A stretch of DNA of 64,000 bases from Cavia porcellus (Eukaryota; Chordata; Mammalia; Rodentia; Caviidae). Under the pieces are notes generated by a model, which was given only the letters and a program-made list of their open reading frames with translations, ran no database searches and was not told the DNA's origin. A program made the translations under genes and the position numbers. The stretch lies in NCBI RefSeq assembly GCF_034190915.1, contig NW_026947503.1, forward strand, positions 23,270,532-23,334,531, read 5' to 3'. The stretch's first letter is position 1, and every line of letters begins with the position of its first letter. Of this stretch, positions 11,628 through 22,598 are shown one piece after another.

Positions 11628-11642
11628 TCAAAGTTTTCTTTC
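11628..11642. repeat. Right TSD of HAL1-1
   Basis: Perfect 15-bp copy of 8473-8487. Confidence 0.95.
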
Positions 11643-12625
11643 AATAGCACGAACATGCCACCAGTTTTGTTCTGGGTGGTCTTGAGGAAAAGAAACGGCA
11701 GTCACAAGATGGGGTGGGAAGGACATTGGCCTGCAGGTCAGGAGATGTAAGTATACATCTCTAAGTAGATAGACCTTGCGGAAAGATACAAAAGAAACTG
11801 GAAAGACAAATTGTTTCTGGGGTGGGATCCTGCAGTGGAAAACTGCAGTCATTGATGGGAGGATAATTTTTTCATAAATAATAATAAAAAACATGATACA
11901 AAAGATCACAGTTCCACCAAAAACTAGAATAGTTTATCTGCACTTTAAACTAGAATAGTTTTCTCTCTCTAAACTACAAAGGCATCTTTTTAAAAATAAG
12001 GTAGAATAGAGTTGTTGCTTTTTAATTATACATATTTACAAGGTATACTACATTCCAATATAAGTATATTTTGTACTGATCAAATTAGAGTAATAACATA
12101 AAAATCTAATGTCTTTTACTAACTTGTGAGAAAGACTGCTTACTTAAGAGGTTTCTAAATAAGAATACAGATAGATTTACCCCGCCACATGTAGCTCATG
12201 AGACAATTACCAGGAAGCCAATCCAAAATCAGTTTAAACTGAAGTTTACAAATTTTTTTCCTGAAGCGAAGTTAAGAAGTACCCTTCCATACACAATTTT
12301 ATTTTTTCTATATGAGATTTTCTGTATCAAACTGTATCACTAGAAAACTTGCTACAATTTTACTTTATGGAGCCATCAGAAGACTTAAGAGTAAAAGTTT
12401 TAAACAATTAGAGGACTTTATTATTGATTCAACCTTAGGACAAAAAAATTTTAATTTAAAAATTAGACTAGAATCCTCCATGTCAGCTATTTCATATTTA
12501 TTAACAACCTTTTGAAAAAATTAAATAAGGCTAAAAAACCAATGCATAGCAAAAGAAAAAAAAGAAAAAACATGTACATGAAAAACAGATTTCATTGGCT
12601 GTTTTGCAAAAAAGAAGTTTTATAC
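11643..12625. other. Mostly unassigned sequence
   Basis: About 12015-12115 (TTAATTATACATATTTACAAGG and following) resembles the antisense 3' end of an ancient eutherian L1 (L1M type), low confidence. The rest shows nothing recognisable. Confidence 0.4.
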
Positions 12626-13053
12626 TGTTATGATTTGGAGCAAAAATATCTCCCAATAGATTCATGTATTCATAGATAAGGCTCATAGAAGGTGATTAAA
12701 TCACAGGGGCGCTAACTGCATTGATGGATTCATCAATGGATGAATAACTTCACAGCTGAATGGGCTGTTAAGGGGTGGGAGCCTGCCTGAAGGGCATAGC
12801 TCACCAGGGGCACAATCTGGAGGGCTGTATTCTCATTCCCAGGTCCCTCCACTCGCACAAACATTTTCATTCATGGGCTGCTTCCTGGCTGCCATGCAGT
12901 GAGCAGTGCTCCTCCATCATGTGTGTCTGTCTTGATGCTTCTACCTCAGGAAAGCCAACTAGAATCTAAATCTGTGAACCAAAATAAACCTTTTCTCTTT
13001 TAGGTTGCTTATGTTAGATGCTTGGTCACAGTGACAAAAAGCTAACTAATACA
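12626..13053 (+). repeat. MaLR-like solo LTR
   Basis: It begins TGTTATGATTTGG and ends AACTAATACA, the terminal pattern of ERVL-MaLR LTRs. An AATAAA polyadenylation signal lies near 12982 in an ACCAAAATAAACC context. A GGCTGCCATG-type block at 12887-12896 is common to this LTR group. No matching 5-bp duplication was found. It is a non-coding remnant. Confidence 0.65.
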
Positions 13054-14255
13054 CACATCAGAAGAAATGAAACCCATCATCTTACAATTTCACATTTCCT
13101 TGTACTATATTAGCAACATTGCCCTGCAGGAATCATGATGTTTGAACTCAGCAAAAACATCATAGTAGACTAAAATTGTTACCATCTCTTCTCCCACTTG
13201 CCCTTTCCTGCTTCCATTGAAGAGAGCAAAAATTTTCTGATCTTCCTTCCACCTAAAGATAGCCTTGTCAGCAAGTTCCAGCTAAAACACAGGGAAAAAT
13301 CTCTTAGAGCAGTGAATTTCAAACTTTATTGTGTGTGGAAACTACCTGGGGGACTTATTAAAATGTAGAATATGCATTAGTGATTAGGATAGGACTGGCA
13401 CATTGAATATTAATCATTTCACAGGTAGTAAATGACGCTATGATCTGAGTAGCAAAGTACTAAAAGGTTTCTGACAAGCGTTTCCCATCTTAATTTGGAT
13501 ACAGGCAATGCAAAGAGAAAGCAGCTTCCTGCTTCTCCCCCATCTTCTGTGTGTGAAACAATGAAGATGAATGTGAGGTCAAAGACATGACAGTCAGTGC
13601 AAAGCAAAGCAGAGAAAAAGTATTCAGGTTTGTAATGATGTCATTTATGTCACTGAAGTCATCTTGAACCTCTTCTTTCTATATTTGTTTTAATGGAAAA
13701 TATTATGTTTAAATCAAAAGATAAAAAGTAATAAAAAGCATTACTATCCTTGTTACTCATAAATGATATGTTTTGATCATTTTATCTAGGAAGTTGTTTT
13801 CTCATAGAAAATTCAGAAACAAAATTTTAGCACTTCTATAAGTGCAAAGAAAGGGAATAGAGAGCAAAAATTATGGCATCTTACAGTTAAAAACCAGGAC
13901 TCCAAAAGTATATTAATAGACCATGTATATAAAAATAAGTGAAGAGTGTGTTCTTAGCACTAAGTTATCCTGAGAAAGAGATGCCAAGGAATACATAAAT
14001 ACAGTGCCAGGACAAAGGATTACACTGCCTGTTCCTCATGAATTAGGAGCACTGTTTTTAGCCTAAGTATTAACTCAGAACTAGGATTCATATAATGTAC
14101 AATCATTGCTAAGAGCTAGCAAGAAATGAGTTTACTTATACCAGGTAGGGACCCATCCTTTCCAAATGTGAATGGCCATGGGGTACAGAGGCAGACAGGA
14201 GTACACAATCGAGCCCAGGACACAGTAACTTAAAGCCCATAGAATGGCTCATAGA
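13054..14255. other. Mostly unassigned sequence around a MER5A relic
   Basis: Apart from 13305-13385 I see no gene or recognisable repeat. Confidence 0.45.
13305..13385 (+). repeat. MER5A-like hAT relic
   Basis: GCAGTGAATTTCAAACTTTA followed by CTACCTGGGGGACTTATTAAAA matches, with decay, the start of the non-autonomous hAT-Charlie element MER5A. The 3' half is missing. Confidence 0.55.
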
Positions 14256-14722
14256 CTATTATGACTTGTATTGAGACCACTCCCCCACCAAAGCTTCATG
14301 TGCTCATTCATGGGACTTATCAGAGGTGCATGAATCTAGGGATGTGAATGTGGATTAAGTGGTGATACTGGGATTAAAGGTGTGTCATACTAAATTAGTC
14401 AACTGATTGAAATTAGCATAGTTCTGGCTGTAGATAATGGGAGGCCCACCCTGGGTATGAGTGGCACCAGTCATGGTCTTACAGCCTGGATGCAATATAA
14501 AAGGAGAGAGGGGAGTCAAGCTTGCTGCTGCTACCTGCCATCTTGTCCCTCACACACCAGAAACTGTTTCTCCTCTGTGATGCCCTCTGTTATATCACCC
14601 CGCCTCAGAGCCAGCTGACTATAGACTGAAACACAAACTGTGAGCTGAAATAAACCTTTCCCTGCTTTAACTAAGGAAGTCTGGTATTTTGTCTCAGCAA
14701 TGAGAAAAGTAACTAAAATGCA
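14256..14722 (+). repeat. MaLR-like solo LTR
   Basis: It starts TATTATGACTTG and ends near GTAACTAAAATGCA. It has a TATA-like AATATAAAAGG at 14495-14505 and an AATAAA signal at 14649-14654. Layout and internal blocks agree with 39838-40178 and 44878-45250. No convincing target duplication was seen. Confidence 0.6.
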
Positions 14723-16169
14723 GAAACGATGGTCAAGAGCTTTTGGTAACCAGAAGGTATAACAACAGGAGGGGTCCCACCAGGACTCTGAGGTCCCGGT
14801 CTGACAAAGTCCACATGGAACACAGCTGAACAATAAGGGCACCACCTAGAAATTCATGTGTTAAAGAAATGAGAATTCCTCTGTACTTACTCTGGAAGCA
14901 GGATCAATCTAATATTTTTTTCATAGTCCTCAGTTACCCCAAATGTAAGACAAAGAGAGCTAGGTAATCTGAAAAGGTCCAATAAGTAGCATGCTTATTT
15001 CATAACATAGATGCTAAACAAATTAGAAATAAAATTAAGTACTGAATGATAGGCAGTCAAAATAACATCTTCATTATCTATAAAGGTTAAATTGAAGGAT
15101 TTAACTAGCTTGAGAACAAAGGAATGAGCAACTTCTTCCTCTACTGCAGAAGAGTTTATTCCTGGGGGTAACAGAATGCATGTTCTCTCCAAGTAATGAG
15201 ATTCCCAAAGTAAGAGGGTAAGCCTAAGTTGAGAAATTGTACCTTCCAACAATGTTAACCTTTAGATGTAACACCAAGATAACTATTAGAGAAACTGAAA
15301 TTTTTATGTGTCACACTAAAATGCTCAACTCACAGACTTTGCCAATGAAGTTTAAAGAATACAGTAAGAATACATTCTGACATGGCCCATTAGAGTCAGA
15401 GGTACATGAGAGAAAATTCAAGGAGACACACTGGATATGGCAAGTATTTTGAAAGGGAGGCAACATAACCAGACACAGAAAATAAACCTGATTGGACAAA
15501 TCCACTGTTGGTCTGCAGCTATCCCACACTTTAACCAAGTGATCACACAGAGTGGTACTAATATCGTGAGGTAAGGAGCTAGCACTGCAGAGGCCAGACT
15601 CCAGGGATGGACTTCCTGTATACTTTCTCTCCTGCCTACCTGAAAAAGGAAACCCCATGTGAGAGTTAACGGTAAACGGGGCCCCAAGGAAGCTGAAGGC
15701 AGCAACTCGTGAAAAACAAGGAAAAAAGGAAGATCATGTAACACTAAAACAGATAATACTTTCCCCTTATGCACACTGTATGCTTAAACAGCAGGACCTC
15801 TGTGCCCTTGAGGCATCCTCTACACTGCTCACCATTTGATATTGACAAGCTGCCCTGAGCACACAGTGGTTAAACACCGTGAGTGGTAGGCAATGCGGTA
15901 CTCATTGGTGGGGAACCACAGATTTCATCCCTGGAGCAATGGTATGTAGAGGGGAGTTAACAGAGCTATAGAAAAACAGGCATTCTCCGACTGCTTCCCA
16001 AACCAGAGAGATCTAAGTTAGCAGGAAATTATGCCGCCTGCCCAAGATGTCACATAGGCAAAAGAGGACAGGCTTTGCAGATCAGAGTAGAGAGAGCTCT
16101 TGGGACAGGTATGGATAAAGGACTGTGCTCAGAAAGCAGTGCTTACAAATTACACAAATTTATCCTTTG
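14723..16169. other. Unassigned sequence
   Basis: Moderate GC, several chance ORFs on the minus strand (up to 118 codons, about 15311-15774) without recognisable domains, and no splice structure that I can support. Confidence 0.4.
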
Positions 16170-16445
16170 TTTGGCAGCCCTAATATTAAGTGAAGTAAAT
16201 CATACCACATGTTTAAATATTCATGGTTTCACTATATGAAAAACCCAAAATAACAATAAAAAGCAAAATAAAAAATAGAAAATGAGAAATAAGGAGACAG
16301 ATTTTTTGCAAAAAGGAAGGGAAACCAAAAGATGGAGATGGGGGAGGAATAGAGATGAAAAAGATTTAAGATGTGCTATATACATATACAGACTCCACAG
16401 GAATACAATCATTGTGTACTGCAAACATGTACCAATAAAAAGTTA
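16170..16445 (+). repeat. Old L1 3'-end fragment
   Basis: It contains AAGTGAAGTAAATCATACC, equivalent to the ISEINQS end of ORF2, followed by an old-type 3'UTR with AGATGG...GGGGGAGG, AATCATTGTGTACTGC and an ACCAATAAAAAGTTAAAA end. The same 3'UTR type follows the old L1 at 20640-21010. Confidence 0.65.
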
Positions 16446-17129
16446 AAACGAAAGTGATGCCTCGTCAGAGATGCACTAAGATACTTCTAAAGATGCACTA
16501 AGTCAAAAGCCCATGGAGGGAAAACAAAGAAACTATGATATGATTTGCTCTGCAAAGAAGGAAGTGGGAGTGGCAGATCCCTGGCAGAAGTCACTGGAGA
16601 CTGGCTGTTAGGAAAATTATACCACATCATCTTCCTGTCAAATGAACTGATGTGGATGGCTTCTGGGACAGAGACAGAGGCTTGCAGTTAGCCACCCCCT
16701 AAGCACATCTGGCAGGCAGGCGGCAGATCCAGAGAGCCATCCAGATCAGTAGCCTTCACTGTTCCAAGACACGCAGTTAAGTAGTCCCGAGCAGAGTGGG
16801 GGTGAGAATGGACCCCTGTCCTGGCTTCTGGCAATCAGATTATGACTGTAGCATAAAGTGAGCTGTGTGGATACTTTTGTTTTATGCTATTGTAGCTGTG
16901 AGAGGGTTTTTTTGTTTGTTTGTTTCCTGGGTGGAGGAAGCTAGCTTCTTCATTTTTTTTTTTACTTGTTTACTTTATTCTGATTTATCTTTTGGTCTTT
17001 TTAAATTTCCTTCCTACTTGTTTATTTTTCTTCTCTCTTTCTCATTTCCTTATCTCTTTATCTTTCTTCTTCTCTCTACTTTTCATACAGAATATGTAAA
17101 GGAGATGCCTGTATAGAAATGAAAACAAA
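16446..17129. other. Unassigned sequence
   Basis: No gene or clear repeat. A pyrimidine-rich stretch lies at about 16950-17085. Confidence 0.45.
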
Positions 17130-17674
17130 ACTTCAATGGACATAGGTGAAATCCAAATATTATTAGTAGCCATTGTAAAAACTTACACTGCAACAAACTG
17201 AAGAATCTAGAAGAAATGGACAGATTTTTTAGACACAGGTGAATTATAAAAACTGAATCAAAAAGATATTAAAAAATCTGAACAGTCTACCAACAGTTAA
17301 TGACTGAGGCATTAATTCAAAAAACAACCTACAAGCATCTAATGTATTCACTATTGAATCCCATAAAAACTTCAGGTAATATCTATTTGCATTATTCCTC
17401 AAACCCTTTAATGAAACTGAAAGGGCAGGAGTACTTCCAAAGTTATTCCTGGAAACAAGAATCACCTAGATATCAAAACCATACAAAGACCCAACTGAAA
17501 AAGAAAACTACAAGCCAGTATCCTTAATAAACATAGATGCAAAAATCTTCAAGATACTGTCAAATAGAATATAGCAAAATATCAAAAAGATCAAACAGGT
17601 CTAGTAAACTTTATCCCAGGGACACAGGATGATTCAACATCATAAGTCAATAAATGGAATAATATATATACTAT

Positions 17675-17905
17675 ATATGATAACATATATATAAAAGATA
17701 GCTAAGATAATCATACTACTGATTTCTATTAGCTCATTGAAAAGGATGGTCTGTGCAAACGTTCTTTGATAAATTCTGTATATCTATGTCTTGTAATCTG
17801 AGCAACTACTTTGAAAATAACAACAGGCAGTATATTAATCATTGTTAATTTCCTGCTATCTTGTTTCAAAAATTCTGTATCATTGTTTTTGTTTTTCTCT
17901 TTGAA
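17675..17905 (+). mobile_element. Short 5'-truncated L1 tail inside old ORF2
   Basis: About 230 bp of 3'UTR interrupts ORF2 homology. It shares GATAACTAAGATxxTxxTACTACTAATTTCT-type blocks with 42735-43010 and 44170-44405 and ends in TCTTTGAAATAAAAT. ORF2 resumes near 17940. Exact ends and TSD are blurred by AT-rich sequence. Confidence 0.65.
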
Positions 17906-18647
17906 ATAAAATCAAATAAATATAATATAAACATAAAAGAATCAAAGAAAAATATCACAAAAATCATCTCAGTAAATGAAAAGGTCTTTGACAAAATCCA
18001 AACTCCATTCATGATTTAAAAAAAAACTTGAAGAAAATAGGCACAGAAGGAGCTTATATCAATCTGATGAAAGCCATTTATGACAAACCTACTGCCAACA
18101 TCACAGTAAATGGAAAAAAGCTGAGAGGTTTTCCTCTAAAATTGGGAGCAGCACAAGGATGTCCACTATTACCACTTCTATTCAGTAGAGTACTTGAAGT
18201 TTTGACCGAAGTAATCAGGCAAGAAAAAGAAATAAAAAGGACACATATAAGAAAATAAGACGTCAAACTCTCACTGTTCACAGTTGATATGATCCTTTAC
18301 GTGAAAGATCCAGAAAAATTCCACCAAAAGGCTGCTAGAACTAATAATGTCAACAATATAGCAGGATACAAAATCAGTACACAAAATGAATAGTGTTCCT
18401 GTGCACCAATACAGAACCTACCAAGAAAGAAATTACAAAAATACTATCATTCACAGTAGCACCAAGAAAAATTAAATACTTAGGAATTAAGGGAGGAAAA
18501 GATCTATTTAAAAACTATAGACTCTGAAAAATGAAATCGAAGAGGACATCTGATAATGGAAAGACATACCTTGCTCCTGGAAAGCAGAACAAATATTCTC
18601 AAAATGGTAATACTAGCAAAACGGGTATATTGCTTTAAAGCCATTCT

Positions 18648-18815
18648 TTTTTGTGGGAGGAGGGAGGTTTGAGACAGGGTCTCAGTATGTACTTTAGGCT
18701 GGCCCTGAGCTCGCTATTTAGTCCAGACTGGCCTCAAACTCACAGAGATTCTCCTGCTTCAGCCTCCCAAGTGCTGGGATTGCCCCGGTGCGTGCCACCA
18801 TCCCTGGATGGCTGA
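18648..18815 (-). mobile_element. B1 SINE, antisense
   Basis: The plus strand reads GAGACAGGGTCTCAGTATGT ... CTCCCAAGTGCTGGGATT ... TGCGTGCCACCA, the reverse complement of B1 (7SL-derived, Pol III). It is flanked by a 14-bp TSD at 18634-18647 and 18816-18829 (TTTAAAGC[C/A]ATTCT, one mismatch). The antisense A tail is the T run at the left end. Confidence 0.92.
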
Positions 18816-19557
18816 TTTAAAGCAATTCTAATAAAGTTATCAGTAGTACTCTTATAGAACTAGAAAAAAACTAAAATTTATTTGAAACTAAGAAAGGCCA
18901 AAATAGAAAAATAATCCTGGGCAATGAGATCAAAGCAGAAGGCATCAAAATCCAAATTTCAAGTTATGTTACAAAGCTATCATGATAAAATAGCTTGGTA
19001 CTGGCAAAAAATAGACATACGGATCAGTGGAAAAGAACAGAGGATGCAGAAACAACTCCAGACATGTTCAGCTGTCTAACCTTTGACAAAGTACAAAAAT
19101 ATACACAGGAGGAAACAGCCTCTATAACAAATGGGAAAACTGGCCATTCACATGCAAAAGATTGAATGTAGAATCATGTCTTTCACCAGTATTAAACTAA
19201 AATAAAAATGGGTTAAATATCTAAATGTTAAAGTAAAAACACCTAATCTGTTGGAATATAAATTAGTTAAAAATATTGAAGTCACGAGCATAAGTGAGGA
19301 ACAGAACCCCAATTACACAAGAAAAAACAATAACAACAAATGAGACTATCAAATTAAGAATCTTCTGCACAGCAAAGCAAATAACCAATATAGTGAAAAG
19401 ACAACCTACAGAATGGGAAATATTTTGGTCAGCTATTTCTCATATGGAGGACTGATATTTACAATGTATAAAGAACTAAAAAAAAAATTAGAGCTCTCCT
19501 TAATAAAAGACCTGATCAAAAAATAAGCATTTAAAATAAACAGACACTTCTCAGAAG

Positions 19558-20039
19558 ATTGGAGACCACAAATTCACAATGGCTAGTTTTTCATATTTTC
19601 CTAAGGAATGAATGGAGGCTTGGGATTATTGGTATCATCTTTTCAGATTTCGCATTATCTCATTAGGGGTGGCCAACTTCTCCCACATGCTAAGACTAAC
19701 ACAACTAAGACTAAGACTAACACTAGCACTAGCACTAGCACTAACTAACACTAACACTAACACTACTAAAGCTAAAGATACTCCAAAGCAAGATCCTCAT
19801 TAGTGTAAAATCAACACCACCCTCTGACTCATCTGATAATCTCTCTGATTACCGTATACACCCAATGAATAGTGGCTAGCTCAGAGTTTTATTATCTCTG
19901 CCCATTCTGAAACACTGAACTCCATCTCAACTTTACTAAATTACTAAATAAAGAATTACTAAATTCTTTTCTCTTTTTCTTCACCCTTCACCATACCCCC
20001 TCATACAGGCAGTTAGGAATCTTGGACAGGTTCCCAATA
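19558..20039. repeat. 482-bp unidentified insertion in old ORF2
   Basis: ORF2 homology stops at 19557 and resumes at 20040. Both edges carry TCAGAAG (19551-19557, 20040-20046), a likely 7-bp target duplication. The insert holds a degenerate hexamer array and a block (about 19885-19925, TTTTATTATCTCTGCCC) shared with 21148-21185. I do not recognise the family. Confidence 0.55.
19690..19785. repeat. Degenerate hexamer array (CTAACA/CTAAGA/CTAGCA)
   Basis: About 14-16 six-base units of the form CTA[A/G][C/G]A, with a few 4-base slips. It is not the canonical CCCTAA telomere repeat. Confidence 0.85.
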
Positions 20040-20173
20040 TCAGAAGTATAAGTAGCTAATAAATACACTGAAAATGCTCATGCTATCTGGCAATTAGAGA
20101 AATGCAAATTAAAACAATACTGATATTTAATTTCACTCCATAAAGAATGGCCATTGTCAAGAAATTAAACAGT

Positions 20174-20284
20174 GTCTGGACAAGGAGGTGCACACATGTA
20201 ATCCTAGCACTCAGGAGCAGAGGCAGGAAGAGGACTGCAATCTAAAAGCCTAGCCTGGACTACCCAGTGAGTCCAGAAGGAAAA
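20174..20284 (+). mobile_element. B1 SINE fragment
   Basis: GGTGCACACATGTAATCCTA, then CAGAGGCAGGAAGAGGAC, is a diverged B1 lacking part of the right half. The approximate 15-bp TSD is AAGAAAT[T/G]AAA[C/T]AGT at 20159-20173 and 20285-20299. Confidence 0.8.
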
Positions 20285-20704
20285 AAGAAATGAAATAGTA
20301 ACAAATGCTGGTGAAGGGGGAAAAGAACCTGTCTATATTGTTGATGAGTGGTTATAGACTAGTACAACCACGATGAAAATCACCATGCAGAGTTCTCAGA
20401 AAATTAAAATTAGAAATTTAACTTGACCCAGCTATTCCCTTTCTGGGCACCTTTTCAATAAAGACATTATAGGACTATAATACATGTTTATGACAGCACA
20501 ATTCATAATAACTAAATTTTAAAAGTGTCCTAAGTGTTAATCAACAGATGAATGCATAAAGAAAATCTGGTATTTGGACATCGTGGAATATTACTCTGCC
20601 ATAAAAGATACATTTGTAGGAAAGTGGATGCAACTTGAGACCATAATCTTAAGTGAAATAAATCAAACACACAAGCTTAAATATCACATCATCTTTCTTG
20701 AATT

Positions 20705-20795
20705 GTTTTGTTTTCGGACCAGGTATTGAACTCAGGACCTTGTGCTTTCTGGGCAGATACTGTGCCACTAAGCTATATTTCTAACCACATAACAT
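20705..20795 (-). mobile_element. ID-like SINE, antisense
   Basis: ACCAGGTATTGAACTCAGGA...CCACTAAGCTATATTTCTAACC is the reverse complement of a tRNA-derived ID element with its B- and A-box regions. It lies inside the old L1 3'UTR. Confidence 0.75.
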
Positions 20796-21060
20796 TTCTT
20801 ACGTAATAAAAAACTTAAAGAAAAAAATATAAGATGGATAATAGGAAACAAGGAGATAAATCTTTTACAAAAGAGAAGGGGGCCAAGAGATGGGGGAGGA
20901 AAAGGAAAGAAACAGTAAAGGACACAAAAAAGAATGTTACATACGCATATCTACTCCCCATGATGAATGGAATCATTATGTACTACAAACATATATTGTA
21001 CTAACAAAAAAGCATAAAGCAGAAGAAATAGATAAGTTGATGTTTTACTGCTAGATAAAA

Positions 21061-21062
<2 letters not shown>

Positions 21063-21109
<47 letters not shown>
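21063..21109. repeat. (GT)n microsatellite
   Basis: About 23 GT dinucleotides. It abuts an antisense ID-like sequence, so it may have grown from that SINE's tail. Confidence 0.97.
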
Positions 21110-21110
<1 letters not shown>

Positions 21111-21200
21111 CAGGGATCGAACTCATGACCTTACTCTTGCCAATGTGTATTTTATTACCTCTGCCCGTCCTGAAGCACTGACCGACGAGCCCAGCTTCGC
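21110..21200 (-). repeat. ID-like SINE remnant joined to an unidentified repeat
   Basis: CCAGGGATCGAACTCATGACC at the left is the reverse complement of an ID 3' part. From about 21145 the sequence instead matches the block at 19885-19925 (TTTTATTACCTCTGCCC, GAAGCACTGA), so a second repeat is joined here. Confidence 0.55.
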
Positions 21201-22159
21201 TGTGCAGAACCACACTTCTGAACCCTGTTCACATACACTGTTTTCCTGTGCTATATTGGTCTTCCCTTCAAGCTAGTAAGATCACAAAAACTAGTTAAAA
21301 TTCAACAAGAGGGCCCAATAGGCAAACAGTGCCTAGAAACAATACACACTGGCTCTACTGCAGAAAAGAAGAGACTTGAATAAGCAGAACTATAACTACC
21401 AGTGATCTGTTTAATACCTACCTTAGTTTTTAATTTCTTCATCAGCATGTACTTCAGGTCAGGCTCAGCATCACTGATGAGTGGCTCATGTGAGGATGAT
21501 ACTGCTTACATTCTGGGTCTTACATAATCTGTTTTACTAATATTTAATGTTCATTTGCTCCTTTCATGTCTTGTTTCTATTTTGTAGCTCTCATTTGTTC
21601 CATCTTTCTTATCTGTGCTCAACTCACATGTTCCACTTATCTTATTTGCCTTAAACACATCAAAAAGTTTATTAACTTCATTATCTGTATTTAACACAGC
21701 CTGTGAGTTTTTTCCTTTACATTTATAATTGTTTCTCACATATCAGAACTTTCTCAAATATTAACCACGTCATATACAATTCTAATTATTTTCCCCAAGT
21801 GTATTAATCAAGTAAATGACCCTAAAATGAATGAGTAATGTCACTGTGGGCTACTCTAGTAGAGGTTATAGATAGAAGAAAATATTAAGATATTAGATGC
21901 ATACCCTCGTAGTGTTTGTCTTGGACTATATAATCTCTAGATTCTCTTTGGTGATATATTTGTATACAAATGAAGTATTATACAGTTTTTACAGTGAAAG
22001 ACGTATAGATATACATCACATAAATCTGACAGTAAAGCATTATGCAATAATACATCCTTTATTAAAGTTTACTAATTTTCTAAAAGAATAAAATAGATAA
22101 AGGGATTCTAGAAGCTGTAGATGACATTTCTATCAATACATACGGAAAATGTGTTTTCC
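21201..22159. other. Unassigned AT-rich sequence
   Basis: No gene or recognisable repeat was seen. Confidence 0.45.
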
Positions 22160-22598
22160 GTAAGTATATTTGTCAGCTTTCCCATTACTGGAACAAACTA
22201 CCAGACATCTGCAATTCATAAGAAAAAAAGGTCTATTTTGACTCCTGGTTTTCAGAGGATTCAATCCATGGTCAGTTAGCTCCAAGGCAGAAATGTTATG
22301 GTGAAAAGGCATTGGAGAGAAAAACTGCTTGCCTGATAACAGCCAGGAAGCAGAAAGAGAAGGGAGGAGCCAGGGAGTAGATATACTCTCCAAAGACATC
22401 CTGGTTCCCCTCCTTGCATCATGTTATCTCTTCCAACTAGGCCACACTTCCTAATAGCCCATGTAGCTACAAACTCTTCTACGGGCCAATCAACTGATAC
22501 ATATAAGCACCTACATTTTCTAATCATCCTTCAGAAGCCTCACCTCCAAATACATGAAAACTATGGGGGGGGGTCATTTTAGACCTGTTCCATAAAAG
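22160..22598 (-). repeat. MaLR-like LTR, antisense
   Basis: TTTGTCAGCTTTCCCATTAC, then TGGTTTTCAGAGGATTCA, CAATCCATGGTCAGTTAGCT and AACTAGGCCACACTTCCTAA are the reverse-strand landmarks of the MaLR-like LTR group. Boundaries are approximate. Confidence 0.6.

Larger units (their letters stand above)
17130..21010 (+). pseudogene. Old decayed L1: ORF2 and 3'UTR, multiply interrupted
   Basis: Readable ORF2 landmarks occur in order. There is a pre-RT region at 17145-17660. The RT region at 18028-18370 reads [16 protein letters not shown], then [13 protein letters not shown], and the active site appears as FTVDM rather than F-A-D-D. The thumb/C-terminal region runs through 18400-20650, ending near 20640-20700, with an old-type 3'UTR up to about 21010. 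Many frameshifts and stops make it non-coding. It is interrupted by an L1 tail (17675-17905), an antisense B1 (18648-18815), a 482-bp segment (19558-20039), a B1 (20174-20284) and an antisense ID (about 20705-20795). Confidence 0.8.

Noticed and set aside
15311..15774. Overlapping 115-118-codon minus-strand ORFs
   Set aside because: No recognisable domain or splice context, and composition is ordinary. Treated as chance.
19690..19785. Interstitial telomere repeat
   Set aside because: Units are CTAACA/CTAGCA types, not CCCTAA/TTAGGG.
19612..19803. 63-codon ORF with LRLTLALALALTNTNTNT
   Set aside because: Translation of the hexamer array inside the 482-bp insert.
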